Below are positions 1 through 6,620 of a stretch of 24,930 nucleotides of DNA, piece by piece. The stretch spans positions 1 through 24,930 of the forward strand of contig DATAES010000197.1 of NCBI GenBank assembly GCA_036257895.1, read 5' to 3'. A model generated the notes under the pieces. The model saw only the letters and a program-made list of their open reading frames with translations. It was not told where the DNA came from and did no database searches. Every line of letters begins with the position of its first letter. Positions within the stretch are counted from its first letter, which is position 1. Position numbers and translations under genes: made by a program. The stretch is from DATAES01 sp036257895. GTDB lineage: Bacteria; Actinomycetota; Acidimicrobiia; Acidimicrobiales; JACDCH01.

Positions 1-870
1 TTGTTGTGCGCGCCGTACTTCTCGACGGTGGTACTTGCCGCGAACACCCTGCTGCATTCCGGCGACGACGCCGCCAAGAAGGAACTGCTGCCGGGCATCG
101 CCTCGGGCGAGACGATCGCGACTCTCGCGTGCACCGAGGAGAGCGGCCGCTGGGACGAGGGCGGCATCACCATCGAGGCGACCAAGAGCGGCGACGGCTA
201 CGCGCTCAACGGCACCAAGATGTTCGTGCTCGACGGCCACACCGCCGACCTCATCCTCGTCGCCGCCCGTACCGACGCGGGCGTCTCGCTGTTCCGCGTC
301 GACGGTGCCGCTTCCGGTCTCACCCGCACGCCGTTGTCCACCATGGATCAGACCCGCAAGCAGGCCCGCCTCGAGTTCGACAACACGCCCGCGCAGCTCA
401 TCGGCACCGACGGCGCGGGTTGGTCCGTGCTCGAGCAGGTGCTCGACCTCGCGGCCGTCGGGCTCGCCGCCGAGCAGGTGGGTGGAGCGCAGAAGGTGCT
501 CGAGATGGCGGTCGAGTACGCCAAGGTCCGAGTGCAGTTCGGCCGCCCGATCGGCTCGTTCCAGGCCATCAAGCACAAGTGCGCCGACATGCTGCTCGAG
601 GTCGAGTCCGCCAAGTCCGCCGCCTACTACGCCGGGTGGTGCGCGTCGGAGCTCAACGACGAACTGCCGTCGGTCGCCTCGCTGGCCAAGGCGTACTGCT
701 CGGAGGCGTACTTCCACGCCGCGGCGGAGAACATCCAGATCCACGGAGGCATCGGCTTCACGTGGGAGCACCCCGCCCACCTCTACTTCAAGCGGGCCAA
801 GTCGTCCGAGCTCCTCTTCGGCGATCCCACCTACCACCGCGAGCTGCTCGCCCAGCGCATCGGGATCTAG
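1..870 (+). CDS. Acyl-CoA dehydrogenase, C-terminal part (5' end cut by window)
   Basis: FAD-dependent acyl-CoA dehydrogenase, which introduces the alpha-beta double bond into acyl-CoA esters. The visible 289 residues begin inside the family's N-terminal helical domain (LCAPYFSTVVLAANTLL), so the leading TTG is probably not the start. The beta-domain follows (LACTEESGRWD), then the C-terminal helical FAD domain with QVGGAQKVLEMAVEYAK, RVQFGRPIGSFQAIKHK and IQIHGGIGFTWEHPAHL. The tail KSSELLFGDPTYHRELL lacks the Y-E-G motif that carries the catalytic glutamate in MCAD-like enzymes. This resembles actinobacterial FadE-type proteins, some of which are non-catalytic partners in heteromeric complexes (inference). 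The substrate cannot be told. The upstream neighbour is outside the window. Confidence 0.93.
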   Translation: MLCAPYFSTVVLAANTLLHSGDDAAKKELLPGIASGETIATLACTEESGRWDEGGITIEATKSGDGYALNGTKMFVLDGHTADLILVAARTDAGVSLFRVDGAASGLTRTPLSTMDQTRKQARLEFDNTPAQLIGTDGAGWSVLEQVLDLAAVGLAAEQVGGAQKVLEMAVEYAKVRVQFGRPIGSFQAIKHKCADMLLEVESAKSAAYYAGWCASELNDELPSVASLAKAYCSEAYFHAAAENIQIHGGIGFTWEHPAHLYFKRAKSSELLFGDPTYHRELLAQRIGI

Positions 871-897
871 GCCGCACGCCCTCCCAACTTCGGGTCG

Positions 898-921
898 CCG
901 TGGTCCCTCTGGGGGCCACGG
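898..921 (+). terminator. GC-rich hairpin after the acyl-CoA dehydrogenase gene
   Basis: CCGTGG (898-903) pairs with CCACGG (916-921), and CCC/GGG extends the stem inside around a TCT loop with a small bulge. It begins 28 bp after the stop codon. No T-tract follows, so it would be a Rho-independent terminator of the U-poor actinobacterial kind, or just an RNA-stabilising stem. Confidence 0.4.
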
Positions 922-923
922 CG

Positions 924-937
924 CACCAACATTGGTG
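924..937. promoter_or_regulatory. Inverted repeat just before the gene at 940
   Basis: CACCAA-CA-TTGGTG is a perfect 6-bp dyad with a 2-bp centre, ending 2 bp before the GTG start at 940. Its position suits an operator or start-site hairpin. No Shine-Dalgarno or clear TAnnnT element is visible there. The regulator is unknown. Confidence 0.3.
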
Positions 938-939
938 AC

Positions 940-1398
940 GTGACCGTTGTCCTGATCGTGCTCGGGGGCGTGCTCGTCGTCGTCATCGCGCTGGTGGCGG
1001 TGGGACGAGAGGCCTTCACGCTCGGGGCGCAGCCGAAGCAGGCGCACTTCGACCTCGAGGAGGCCGTCCAGTTCGTGGCGGACCAGCTTCCCGACGAGGT
1101 CACGGCCCGGCTCTCGTTCGACGACGTTCGGTCGCTGTTGCGATGGCATCTCGAGTACCTGCGAGACCGCGGCGTCCCGATTCGGCGCGACCAGGCTGGT
1201 CGTGGCGGGCCGGTGGTGGTGGAGGACGACGAGGGCATTGCCTTCGTCCTGGGCCGCGCCGACGCCGAAGGCCTCGAGGTGACCGACACGGAAGTGGCCC
1301 AGGTGCTCGACGCCGAGCTCTCGTACTTCGAAGCCATCGGGGCCATCGGCAGCATCGTCCCCGATCTCGAGGATTTAGACGACCCGCCGCCTGCTTAG
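940..1398 (+). CDS. Small membrane-anchored protein of unknown function
   Basis: A 152-residue protein I cannot name. Residues 2-22 (TVVLIVLGGVLVVVIALVAVG) form one strongly hydrophobic helix without a cleavage site, so it is probably anchored in the membrane with its C-terminal part in the cytoplasm. The soluble part has an acidic, helical middle (FDLEEAVQFVADQLPDEV, FDDVRSLLRWHLEYLRDRGV) and ends in an acidic, proline-rich tail. GTG at 940 is chosen because the hydrophobic helix begins there. It lies 69 bp after the acyl-CoA dehydrogenase and is separated from it by a hairpin, so separate transcription is possible. Small proteins of this build are common in actinobacterial genomes; no enzyme motif is seen. 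Confidence 0.75.
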   Translation: MTVVLIVLGGVLVVVIALVAVGREAFTLGAQPKQAHFDLEEAVQFVADQLPDEVTARLSFDDVRSLLRWHLEYLRDRGVPIRRDQAGRGGPVVVEDDEGIAFVLGRADAEGLEVTDTEVAQVLDAELSYFEAIGAIGSIVPDLEDLDDPPPA

Positions 1399-1469
1399 GC
1401 CCTACCTAGGTCGGCAAATACGGAGTCCGCCCGATGTGGCCGGCTACCTCAGTCCCGCACACTGGCTCC

Positions 1470-1598
1470 ATGCATTCCAACTGGTATCAGACCCCGACAC
1501 TGGTTGCGGAGCACCGGGCGTCGTTGGAGAAGGCCGCCAGCCGTCGCCGGGTGCGCCGCTCCTACAGGCTGTGGCGGCGGGAGGGCCGCTCTGGCTGA
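1470..1598 (+). CDS. Very small basic protein (42 aa)
   Basis: ATG at 1470 opens a 42-codon frame ending in TGA at 1596-1598. The product starts MHSNWYQTPTLVAEHRASL and ends in an Arg-rich stretch (SRRRVRRSYRLWRREGRSG). The N-W-Y, H-R and RR pattern resembles short basic proteins often seen in actinobacterial genomes (family resemblance only; role unknown). A cationic amphipathic helix fits nucleic-acid or membrane binding, which is inference. No Shine-Dalgarno is visible. The gene sits in the gap between the membrane protein at 940 and the LuxR regulator, whose start lies 20 bp downstream. Confidence 0.5.
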   Translation: MHSNWYQTPTLVAEHRASLEKAASRRRVRRSYRLWRREGRSG

Positions 1599-1605
1599 CG
1601 GACCG

Positions 1606-1611
1606 TACGCT
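1606..1611 (+). promoter_or_regulatory. -10 element for the LuxR regulator (leaderless)
   Basis: TACGCT fits TAnnnT and ends 6 nt before the ATG at 1618, placing the expected transcription start at or next to the start codon. There is no Shine-Dalgarno, so a leaderless mRNA is likely. The same 6-nt spacing is seen at 21429 and 21452. Confidence 0.5.
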
Positions 1612-1617
1612 TGTCCA

Positions 1618-4407
1618 ATGCTCGTCGGGCGTCCGGGCCTGAGCCCGGTCATGGTTGGTCGGGCCGCAGAGCTCGATCGCCTCGCCCGGCTCGCCGACAT
1701 TCCCGACGCGGATCGCGGTGAGGACGGCGCGCCGGCAGTCGCGTTGATCGGTGGCGAGGCCGGGATCGGCAAGACCCGGCTCGTACGCGAGTTGCTGGCT
1801 CGCTTCCCGGACACCCGGGTCATCGCCGGCCAAGCAGATCCCGGCTCCCTCGGCCGTCCCTTCGCCCTCGTGCTCGACATCGTGGGGCGGGACGCCGAGC
1901 ACGCGGAACTGCTCGCGATCGTCACCGACGCGCAGCGTCCGATGGAAGACCGCTTGAACGCGGCCGAGACGATCTTCGCCGATGTCACGAAGGCGGGCCC
2001 GACCATCGCAGTCTTCGACGACCTGCACTGGGCGGACGCGCCGAGCACCGCGCTGTTCGAGCGACTGGCCGAACCCGGCAGCGGTCTCACCGTGCTCATC
2101 GGCACGTACCGCCCGGACGGGATGACCCGGCGCCAGCCTGCGGCGCAGATGCTCCCTCGGCTCGAGCGCCGCCGAGCCGTCACACACCTTCACCTGGAAC
2201 GGCTCGGGATCTCCGAGACGATGGCGTTCCTCACTGCGGTCTACGGCCGCCCGCCGTCATATCGGGTGGCCGAGGCCTTACACGCTCGCACCGGCGGCAA
2301 CCCGTACTTCCTCGAAGAACTGCTCGCCGCATCATCCGGCGCCGACCCCGAGCAGCTCTACGAACAGCCGCTGCCGTGGAGCCTCGGCGAGCTCGTGCGC
2401 GGCCAGCTCGACGAGCTCGCACCCAACGAGCGCCGCATCCTCGAAGCCGCAGCTGTGCTCAACGCCCGTGTCTCGTTCGACGTGCTCGCAGCGGTCACGG
2501 CGACGCCGGAGGACGAGCTCATCGAAGTGCTGCGCTTCCTCGTTGCGAACGGCATGCTCGTCGAGACCGAGGACGACGTCTTCAGTTTCCGGCATGCACT
2601 CGCCCGCGAGGCGATCGAAGCGGACCTTCTCGGTCGCGAGAAGCGTCGACTGCACGAGCAGGCGCTCGAGGCGATTCGCGCTGCCGGCAGCGACGACCTC
2701 GGAGCGATCGCTCATCACGCGCACGGTGCGGGTCGCTACGGCGAAATGGTCGACGCCGCACGGGAGGGTGCACGTAGCTATCTCCGCACCGGGTCCACGT
2801 ACCAGGCGCTGCAGCTCGCCGAGCTCGGGCTCACCGAGTCGCCTGACGATGTTTCCCTGCTGAGCACTGCGGCGCGGGCGGCTTGGCTGGCCGGTCTGAC
2901 CGAGGACGCGGTCGCGCATGCAGAACGACTGCTGACGGTCGCTCGTGCGAAGGACCTTCGCGAGGTGGAATCGTCGGCGCTACGCCGGCTGGTACGTCTG
3001 CGGTGGGAGCTGGGCGATCTCACTGCGATGCAGAACTGCACCAACAGCCTCATCGAGCTCGTCGATGTGCTGCCTCCGGGCGAGGAACTCGGCAATGCCA
3101 TGGCGTGCATCGCGCAGAGCGCGATGCTTCGCGACGTCCCGACCGAAGCGATCGAGTGGGCGGACCGCGCGATCGCGCTGGCCGACGAGCTCGATCTCCC
3201 ATCCGTTCGAGCCTGGGCGCAGTGCGAGAAGGGATCGGCGCTGTTGATGGTGCCGGAGCGCATGCAGGAAGGCATCGCGCTGCTCGAGGCCGCGGCCGAC
3301 GACGCCGAAGCGGTCGGCGAGTACGTGGTCGTCGCCCGCGCGCTCAACAACCGTGTGCGCACCGGCCCGTACCGTCCCGATCCCGACAAGGCGCGCGCCA
3401 TCCTCGCCCGCATGCGCCGAGCGGCCGAGCGGGCAGGCTTCGACTCCCTGTCCGGTCCCGGTTACTGGGAGGGACTCGCCACGTTGGCCGAGTGGGACGG
3501 CGACCTCGACGCCGCGATCGGCCTGCTCGACGAAGGGCGCCGTCGCCAACGCACGCCGACTCGTGGCCACTCCACGTGGTACGCGACGCACGAAGCCGGT
3601 CTCGCGCTCGAAGTCGGCGACCTCGACAAGGCGTCGCAACTGTTCGACGAGCTGCGGCCCGGCGTCGGCGCGCTGGCGACCTCCTGGTACGGCCTTGCCG
3701 TCCACATCGCGTGCCGGCGGGGCGACCTCGCCGAAGCTCGGCGGCTGCTTCCCGAGCTGGTGAAGCTCGTCGGGATGGCGGGCGCGGAAGGTCAGCTCCT
3801 CCACGACGTCACGTCGGCGCTCCTGACCGCGGGCGCGACGGTGGACGAAGTGCGTCCGCTCGTGTCACTGAACCGGATCGACGAGCGGCTCTCGAAGGGA
3901 TCAGCGAGCGCGTGGCCGTCGCTACTGGCCGGTCAGCTGCTCGAAGCCGCGGGACAGTATGACGACGCGCTGATCGCGTACGACGACGCTGGCAACCGCG
4001 GCGAAGAGATGCTCGGCAATGCGCCGACCGGAACTGCTCTCGTCGGAGCGGCGCGGTCACTCATCGCGCTGGGCCGGTCCGACGAGGCGCGTCCGCACGT
4101 CGAGAAAGCAGCGGAACTCTTGGCTCGTTGGCGAGGCTGGCGGGTCGACGACTTGCACGCGGTCGAACGTCGACTCGGCATCGGCCCCGATGTCGCGGGA
4201 CCCGATGCGCTGACGCCCCGCGAGCGTGAAGTGGTGGCGCTTCTCGCGGAGGGGCTGAGCAACGCCGAGTTGGCGGCGCGCTTGTACATCTCGCCGAAGA
4301 CCGCTGCGGTCCACGTGTCGAACATCCTGGCCAAACTCGGGATGACCTCCCGCGCCGAGATCGCCGCGTTCGCCGCCCGCGAGGGAGTGCCGTCCGCCTC
4401 AGCCTGA
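1618..4407 (+). CDS. Large ATP-binding LuxR-family transcriptional regulator (LAL/MalT-like)
   Basis: A 929-residue STAND-type regulator. An N-terminal P-loop NTPase carries Walker A GGEAGIGKT (45-53) and Walker B TIAVFDDLHWAD (129-140). Then comes a long alpha-helical, tetratricopeptide-like region (about 400-850) that would sense a ligand or partner. A LuxR/GerE helix-turn-helix closes the protein from residue 865 (LTPREREVVALLAEGLSNAE). In this family ATP binding switches a closed monomer to an oligomer that activates promoters. ATG 1618 is preferred over the upstream TTG 1504 because the earlier residues are composition-driven and overlap the small gene at 1470, and because a -10 element sits 6 nt upstream. 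The target is not evident; the convergent DJ-1 gene overlaps its 3' end by 9 bp. Confidence 0.93.
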   Translation: MLVGRPGLSPVMVGRAAELDRLARLADIPDADRGEDGAPAVALIGGEAGIGKTRLVRELLARFPDTRVIAGQADPGSLGRPFALVLDIVGRDAEHAELLAIVTDAQRPMEDRLNAAETIFADVTKAGPTIAVFDDLHWADAPSTALFERLAEPGSGLTVLIGTYRPDGMTRRQPAAQMLPRLERRRAVTHLHLERLGISETMAFLTAVYGRPPSYRVAEALHARTGGNPYFLEELLAASSGADPEQLYEQPLPWSLGELVRGQLDELAPNERRILEAAAVLNARVSFDVLAAVTATPEDELIEVLRFLVANGMLVETEDDVFSFRHALAREAIEADLLGREKRRLHEQALEAIRAAGSDDLGAIAHHAHGAGRYGEMVDAAREGARSYLRTGSTYQALQLAELGLTESPDDVSLLSTAARAAWLAGLTEDAVAHAERLLTVARAKDLREVESSALRRLVRLRWELGDLTAMQNCTNSLIELVDVLPPGEELGNAMACIAQSAMLRDVPTEAIEWADRAIALADELDLPSVRAWAQCEKGSALLMVPERMQEGIALLEAAADDAEAVGEYVVVARALNNRVRTGPYRPDPDKARAILARMRRAAERAGFDSLSGPGYWEGLATLAEWDGDLDAAIGLLDEGRRRQRTPTRGHSTWYATHEAGLALEVGDLDKASQLFDELRPGVGALATSWYGLAVHIACRRGDLAEARRLLPELVKLVGMAGAEGQLLHDVTSALLTAGATVDEVRPLVSLNRIDERLSKGSASAWPSLLAGQLLEAAGQYDDALIAYDDAGNRGEEMLGNAPTGTALVGAARSLIALGRSDEARPHVEKAAELLARWRGWRVDDLHAVERRLGIGPDVAGPDALTPREREVVALLAEGLSNAELAARLYISPKTAAVHVSNILAKLGMTSRAEIAAFAAREGVPSASA

Positions 4408-5046
4408 TGACTCGCCGGTCAACACGAACCGGCTCTGGTCGCGCAGGAAGTCGACGCTGAACTGCGGTGCGTTGGTCGGCGAACCGGCATCGAACGGGGG
4501 TTGGGGGTCGTATTCGATGCCCAGCTGGATCGTCTGCGCGACCTCGTCGCCCGCGAGTCGTGCCGCGAGCGTGAGCCCCATGTCGATGCCAGCCGACACG
4601 CCGGCCGCAGTGATGATCTTGCCCTCGATCACGACGCGCTCGAGCGTGGGCTCCGCTCCGTACTTGGGCAACTGGTCGAGGGCGAGCCAATGACTCGTCG
4701 CCCGCTTGCCTTCGAGCAGGCCGGCGGCACCGAGGATCAACGAGCCAGTGCAGACCGACGTCGTCCAGGTCGTGGTCTCGTGGGCGGTGCGCAGCCACTC
4801 GAGCACGCGCTCGTCTCGACCGACGGCGGTCTCGCCCGGACCGCCGGGGATCACGACGATGTCCGGGTGGGCAGCGTCAGCGAGTGCAGTGTCGGCGACG
4901 AGCCCCAGGTTCTGGTCGGTGCGCTTGGTGCCAGGCTCGGGCGACACGAACGCAAGCGTCGCTTCTGGCACTCGGCCGAGCACCTCGTACGGTCCGATCG
5001 CGTCGAGCGCCGTCATCCGGTCGTAGAGCAGAATTGCAATCTCCAT
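4399..5046 (-). CDS. inhA: DJ-1/PfpI family protein, isonitrile-hydratase-like
   Basis: A 215-residue DJ-1/PfpI (class I glutamine amidotransferase-like) protein. The nucleophile-elbow cysteine is C99 in SVCTGSLILGAAGLL, followed by T100, and D15 lies in MTALDAIGPYEVL. Pseudomonas isonitrile hydratase uses an Asp, a Cys and the next Thr at D17/C101/T102, matching here with a constant offset of two, so hydration of isonitriles to N-formamides is a reasonable guess, though many homologues are uncharacterised. ATG 5046 has a strong AGGAGAG Shine-Dalgarno; upstream residues of the longer frame are shadow. It starts 16 bp after the stop of the GlxA-type regulator and is almost surely co-transcribed with it. 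Its 3' end overlaps the LuxR gene tail by 9 bp. Confidence 0.85.
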   Translation of the reverse strand: MEIAILLYDRMTALDAIGPYEVLGRVPEATLAFVSPEPGTKRTDQNLGLVADTALADAAHPDIVVIPGGPGETAVGRDERVLEWLRTAHETTTWTTSVCTGSLILGAAGLLEGKRATSHWLALDQLPKYGAEPTLERVVIEGKIITAAGVSAGIDMGLTLAARLAGDEVAQTIQLGIEYDPQPPFDAGSPTNAPQFSVDFLRDQSRFVLTGESSG

Positions 5047-5062
5047 AGTCGTTACTCTCCTG

Positions 5063-6031
5063 TCATGCGGCTTGCGTCTTGAAACGGCGGCGGTACTCCG
5101 ACGGACCAGTGCGCAACGAGCGCAAGAACGACCGGCGCATGGTCTCGGCCGTTCCGAACCCGCATGCGCGCGCGACACGTGCGATCGAGTCATCGGTGTC
5201 CTCGAGCACGCGGCGTGCTGCTTCGATGCGGACACGTTCGACATAACGACCCGGTGTCACGCCGATCTCGTGCGCGAACCATCGGGCGAACGATCGCTCG
5301 CTCATCTGTGCACGCGCTGCCAGCGCGGCGACGGACAGGTCGTCCTCGGGATGCTCTGCGATCCAACGCTGCACTTCGCGTACGTCATCGCGTTGTGCGA
5401 GTTGCGCCGCGAGCTGCGTGCTGAACTGCGCCTGGTTGCCGGGACGCCGAAGGAACAGCACGAGCCTGCGAGCCACCGCGAGCGCGATATCGCGGCCGAG
5501 GTCGTCCTCCACGAGGGCGAGCGCGAGGTCCATGCCCGCGGTCACGCCCGCGGATGTGTACAGATTCCCGTCGCGCACGAAGATCGGCTCGGGATCCACC
5601 TCGACCGCGGGATAGAGCTGTGCCAGCAGGTCGCACACGCTCCAATGCGTCGTCGCACGCCGGCCGTCGAGCAGCCCGGCTTCGGCGAGAAGGAATGCAC
5701 CGGAGCACACCGAGGTCACGCGGCGCGCCCGGCCAGCCAAGCGATGGATCGACTCGATCAGGGCCCGATCGCGCAGCGCTGCCGCGGTTCCGTCGCCGCC
5801 CGCTACGACCAAGGTGTCGAAGCTGCCCCGCACGGCCCGGATGCGGCGATCGGCGCACAATGCCAGGCCGCTCATGGTCGCCACCGGTCCCTCCTTGGAG
5901 GCGGCGACGGAGACGTCGTAGTGAGCCGCGCCCGCCATCCGGTTGGCTGCCGCGAACACCTCGACCGGGCCCACGACGTCGAGCGCCTGGACATCCGTAT
6001 AGGCGATGACGATCACGCGGCGAGCCGGCAC
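5063..6031 (-). CDS. GlxA-family transcriptional regulator (DJ-1 domain + AraC HTH)
   Basis: A 322-residue regulator. An N-terminal DJ-1/PfpI-like domain (about residues 4-195; ALDVVGPVEVFAAAN, and VTSVCSGAFLLAEAGLL with cysteine near 109) is fused to a C-terminal AraC/XylS double helix-turn-helix (DDLSVAALAARAQMSERSF, then DSIARVARACGFGTAETMR and GPSEYRRRF). In this family the DJ-1 part senses a small amide or amine-like molecule and usually is not catalytic. GTG 6031 is chosen because the conserved fold begins at once (ARRVIVIAYTDVQALD) and an AGGATGG lies upstream; the longer frame would need a TTG at 6115. Adjacent to the DJ-1/PfpI enzyme gene, it probably controls that operon. Confidence 0.9.
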   Translation of the reverse strand: MPARRVIVIAYTDVQALDVVGPVEVFAAANRMAGAAHYDVSVAASKEGPVATMSGLALCADRRIRAVRGSFDTLVVAGGDGTAAALRDRALIESIHRLAGRARRVTSVCSGAFLLAEAGLLDGRRATTHWSVCDLLAQLYPAVEVDPEPIFVRDGNLYTSAGVTAGMDLALALVEDDLGRDIALAVARRLVLFLRRPGNQAQFSTQLAAQLAQRDDVREVQRWIAEHPEDDLSVAALAARAQMSERSFARWFAHEIGVTPGRYVERVRIEAARRVLEDTDDSIARVARACGFGTAETMRRSFLRSLRTGPSEYRRRFKTQAA

Positions 6032-6095
6032 CGGCCCATCCTGCGCCGCGATCGGCGTGGCGGCAATGACGAAAATCCCTCGATTCCTGCCAGAA

Positions 6096-6127
6096 CCGGA
6101 AATCCGGCGCGCCAATTCGTTGGCGCG
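6096..6127. promoter_or_regulatory. Two abutting palindromes in the 6032-6390 gap
   Basis: CCGGA-AA-TCCGG (6096-6107) is followed without a break by CGCGCCAA-TTCG-TTGGCGCG (6108-6127), a perfect 8-bp dyad with a four-base TTCG centre. They lie about 65 bp upstream of the GlxA-type regulator start (minus) and just upstream of the structured unit on the plus strand. They fit an operator pair. The second could also fold as a UUCG-tetraloop hairpin in RNA. Confidence 0.4.
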
Positions 6128-6150
6128 GTGTGATTGACTATGTGGACCGA

Positions 6151-6252
6151 AGAAAGGAGGTGGTCCAGCTGAACGATGAATGTTGCGGGACTTCGGAGGT
6201 GGCTGGCCGCTAGCGCGGCCGCTGGACCACCGGCGAATCTCAACCAGCCACC
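6151..6252 (+). ncRNA. Candidate structured RNA with sequesterable Shine-Dalgarno
   Basis: The segment opens with a 16-nt match (6151-6166) to the complement of the conserved 16S rRNA 3' tail, one G.U wobble apart. Two copies of GGAGGTGG (6156-6163, 6195-6202) are followed by two complements. GGTGGTCCAGC 6159-6169 pairs perfectly with 6221-6231 (11 bp), and GGTGGCTGG 6198-6206 pairs perfectly with 6244-6252 (9 bp). The two helices interleave, so they form a pseudoknot or exclude each other. A third hairpin, GGCCGC-TAGC-GCGGCC, fills 6205-6220. I do not recognise a known riboswitch class. Folding is read by eye; function is inference. Confidence 0.4.
6169..6213 (+). CDS. Candidate 14-aa leader peptide with adjacent cysteines
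   Basis: The Shine-Dalgarno AAAGGAGG (6153-6160) is ideally placed, 8 nt, for a CTG at 6169, giving MNDECCGTSEVAGR and a TAG stop at 6211-6213 inside a hairpin loop. The same frame is open upstream to GTG at 6142 and 6130, and it stays open after the TAG right into the gene at 6391. Paired Cys codons (TGT TGC) recall cysteine-responsive leader peptides. CTG starts are rare, so this is tentative. A competing reading is ATG 6176 to TGA 6310 (44 aa, beginning MNVAGLRRWLAASAAAG), which sits 15 nt from the Shine-Dalgarno and ends 14 nt before the terminator, but its third-position GC is only about 56%. Confidence 0.22.
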   Translation: MNDECCGTSEVAGR

Positions 6253-6324
6253 GCCGGCGAGACGGTCGAGACCTTGTCCCGCTCGACTTCAGAACGTCCG
6301 TCGGCCTTGATCCAGCACTTCTCG

Positions 6325-6363
6325 GTGATGGGGAGCCCGATGCGGCTCCCCATCACGCGTTTT
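6325..6363 (+). terminator. Intrinsic terminator
   Basis: A perfect 13-bp stem, GTGATGGGGAGCC (6325-6337) and GGCTCCCCATCAC (6344-6356), with a 6-nt loop, is followed by GCGTTTT. This is the only hairpin in the window with a clear T-tract. It points rightward and has no recognised gene upstream on the plus strand, so it appears to end the small transcript of the 6.1-6.3 kb unit. The gene at 6391 has its own -10 element after it. Confidence 0.8.
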
Positions 6364-6376
6364 CATGGCGGTCCAC

Positions 6377-6382
6377 TAGGTT
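6377..6382 (+). promoter_or_regulatory. -10 element for the gene at 6391 (leaderless)
   Basis: TAGGTT fits TAnnnT and ends 8 nt before ATG 6391, directly downstream of the terminator. No typical Shine-Dalgarno is present, so a leaderless transcript is likely. Confidence 0.45.
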
Positions 6383-6390
6383 CCGTGGCG

Positions 6391-6609
6391 ATGGAGCGCC
6401 CGACGAAGTTCGAGAACCACCAGTGGCTGGGCGACAAGCGCAACCAGGTGGTGCACGATGTCGATGCCTGCACCGAGTCAGCGGTGGTCGACGAGCTCAT
6501 CGCGGCGGAGACCTATCTGTGCTTCGGGCCCGACTCGCTCGCCGAGGCCCGCAACCGGGGGTATCACCGCTGCGACCGCTGCGAGGGCGTGCGCGCGGCG
6601 CAGGACTGA
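6391..6609 (+). CDS. Small cysteine-containing protein of unknown function
   Basis: A 72-residue protein starting MERPTKFENHQWLGDKRNQ, with ETYLCFGPDSLAEARNRGY in the middle and a C-terminal HRCDRCEGVR. The CxxC pair with a preceding His could bind zinc or iron, but it is a single pair plus one more Cys (residue near 49). I do not recognise a family function. ATG 6391 is chosen over the frame's upstream alternatives because the proximal -10 element and the terminator just before it rule out a longer start. The next gene begins 11 bp after its stop, so it probably forms a two-gene transcript with the alpha/beta hydrolase. Confidence 0.75.
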   Translation: MERPTKFENHQWLGDKRNQVVHDVDACTESAVVDELIAAETYLCFGPDSLAEARNRGYHRCDRCEGVRAAQD

Positions 6610-6620
6610 CGCTCCGACGC

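Noticed and set aside
6151..6166. Possible fragment of a 16S rRNA gene 3' end (reverse complement)
   Set aside because: Only 16 nt match; sequence on either side is unrelated to rRNA, so an extended Shine-Dalgarno is the simpler explanation.
6176..6310. 44-codon frame beginning MNVAGLRRWLAAS as the main product of the small unit
   Set aside because: Start lies 15 nt from the Shine-Dalgarno and third-position GC is low; kept only as an alternative to the leader peptide.
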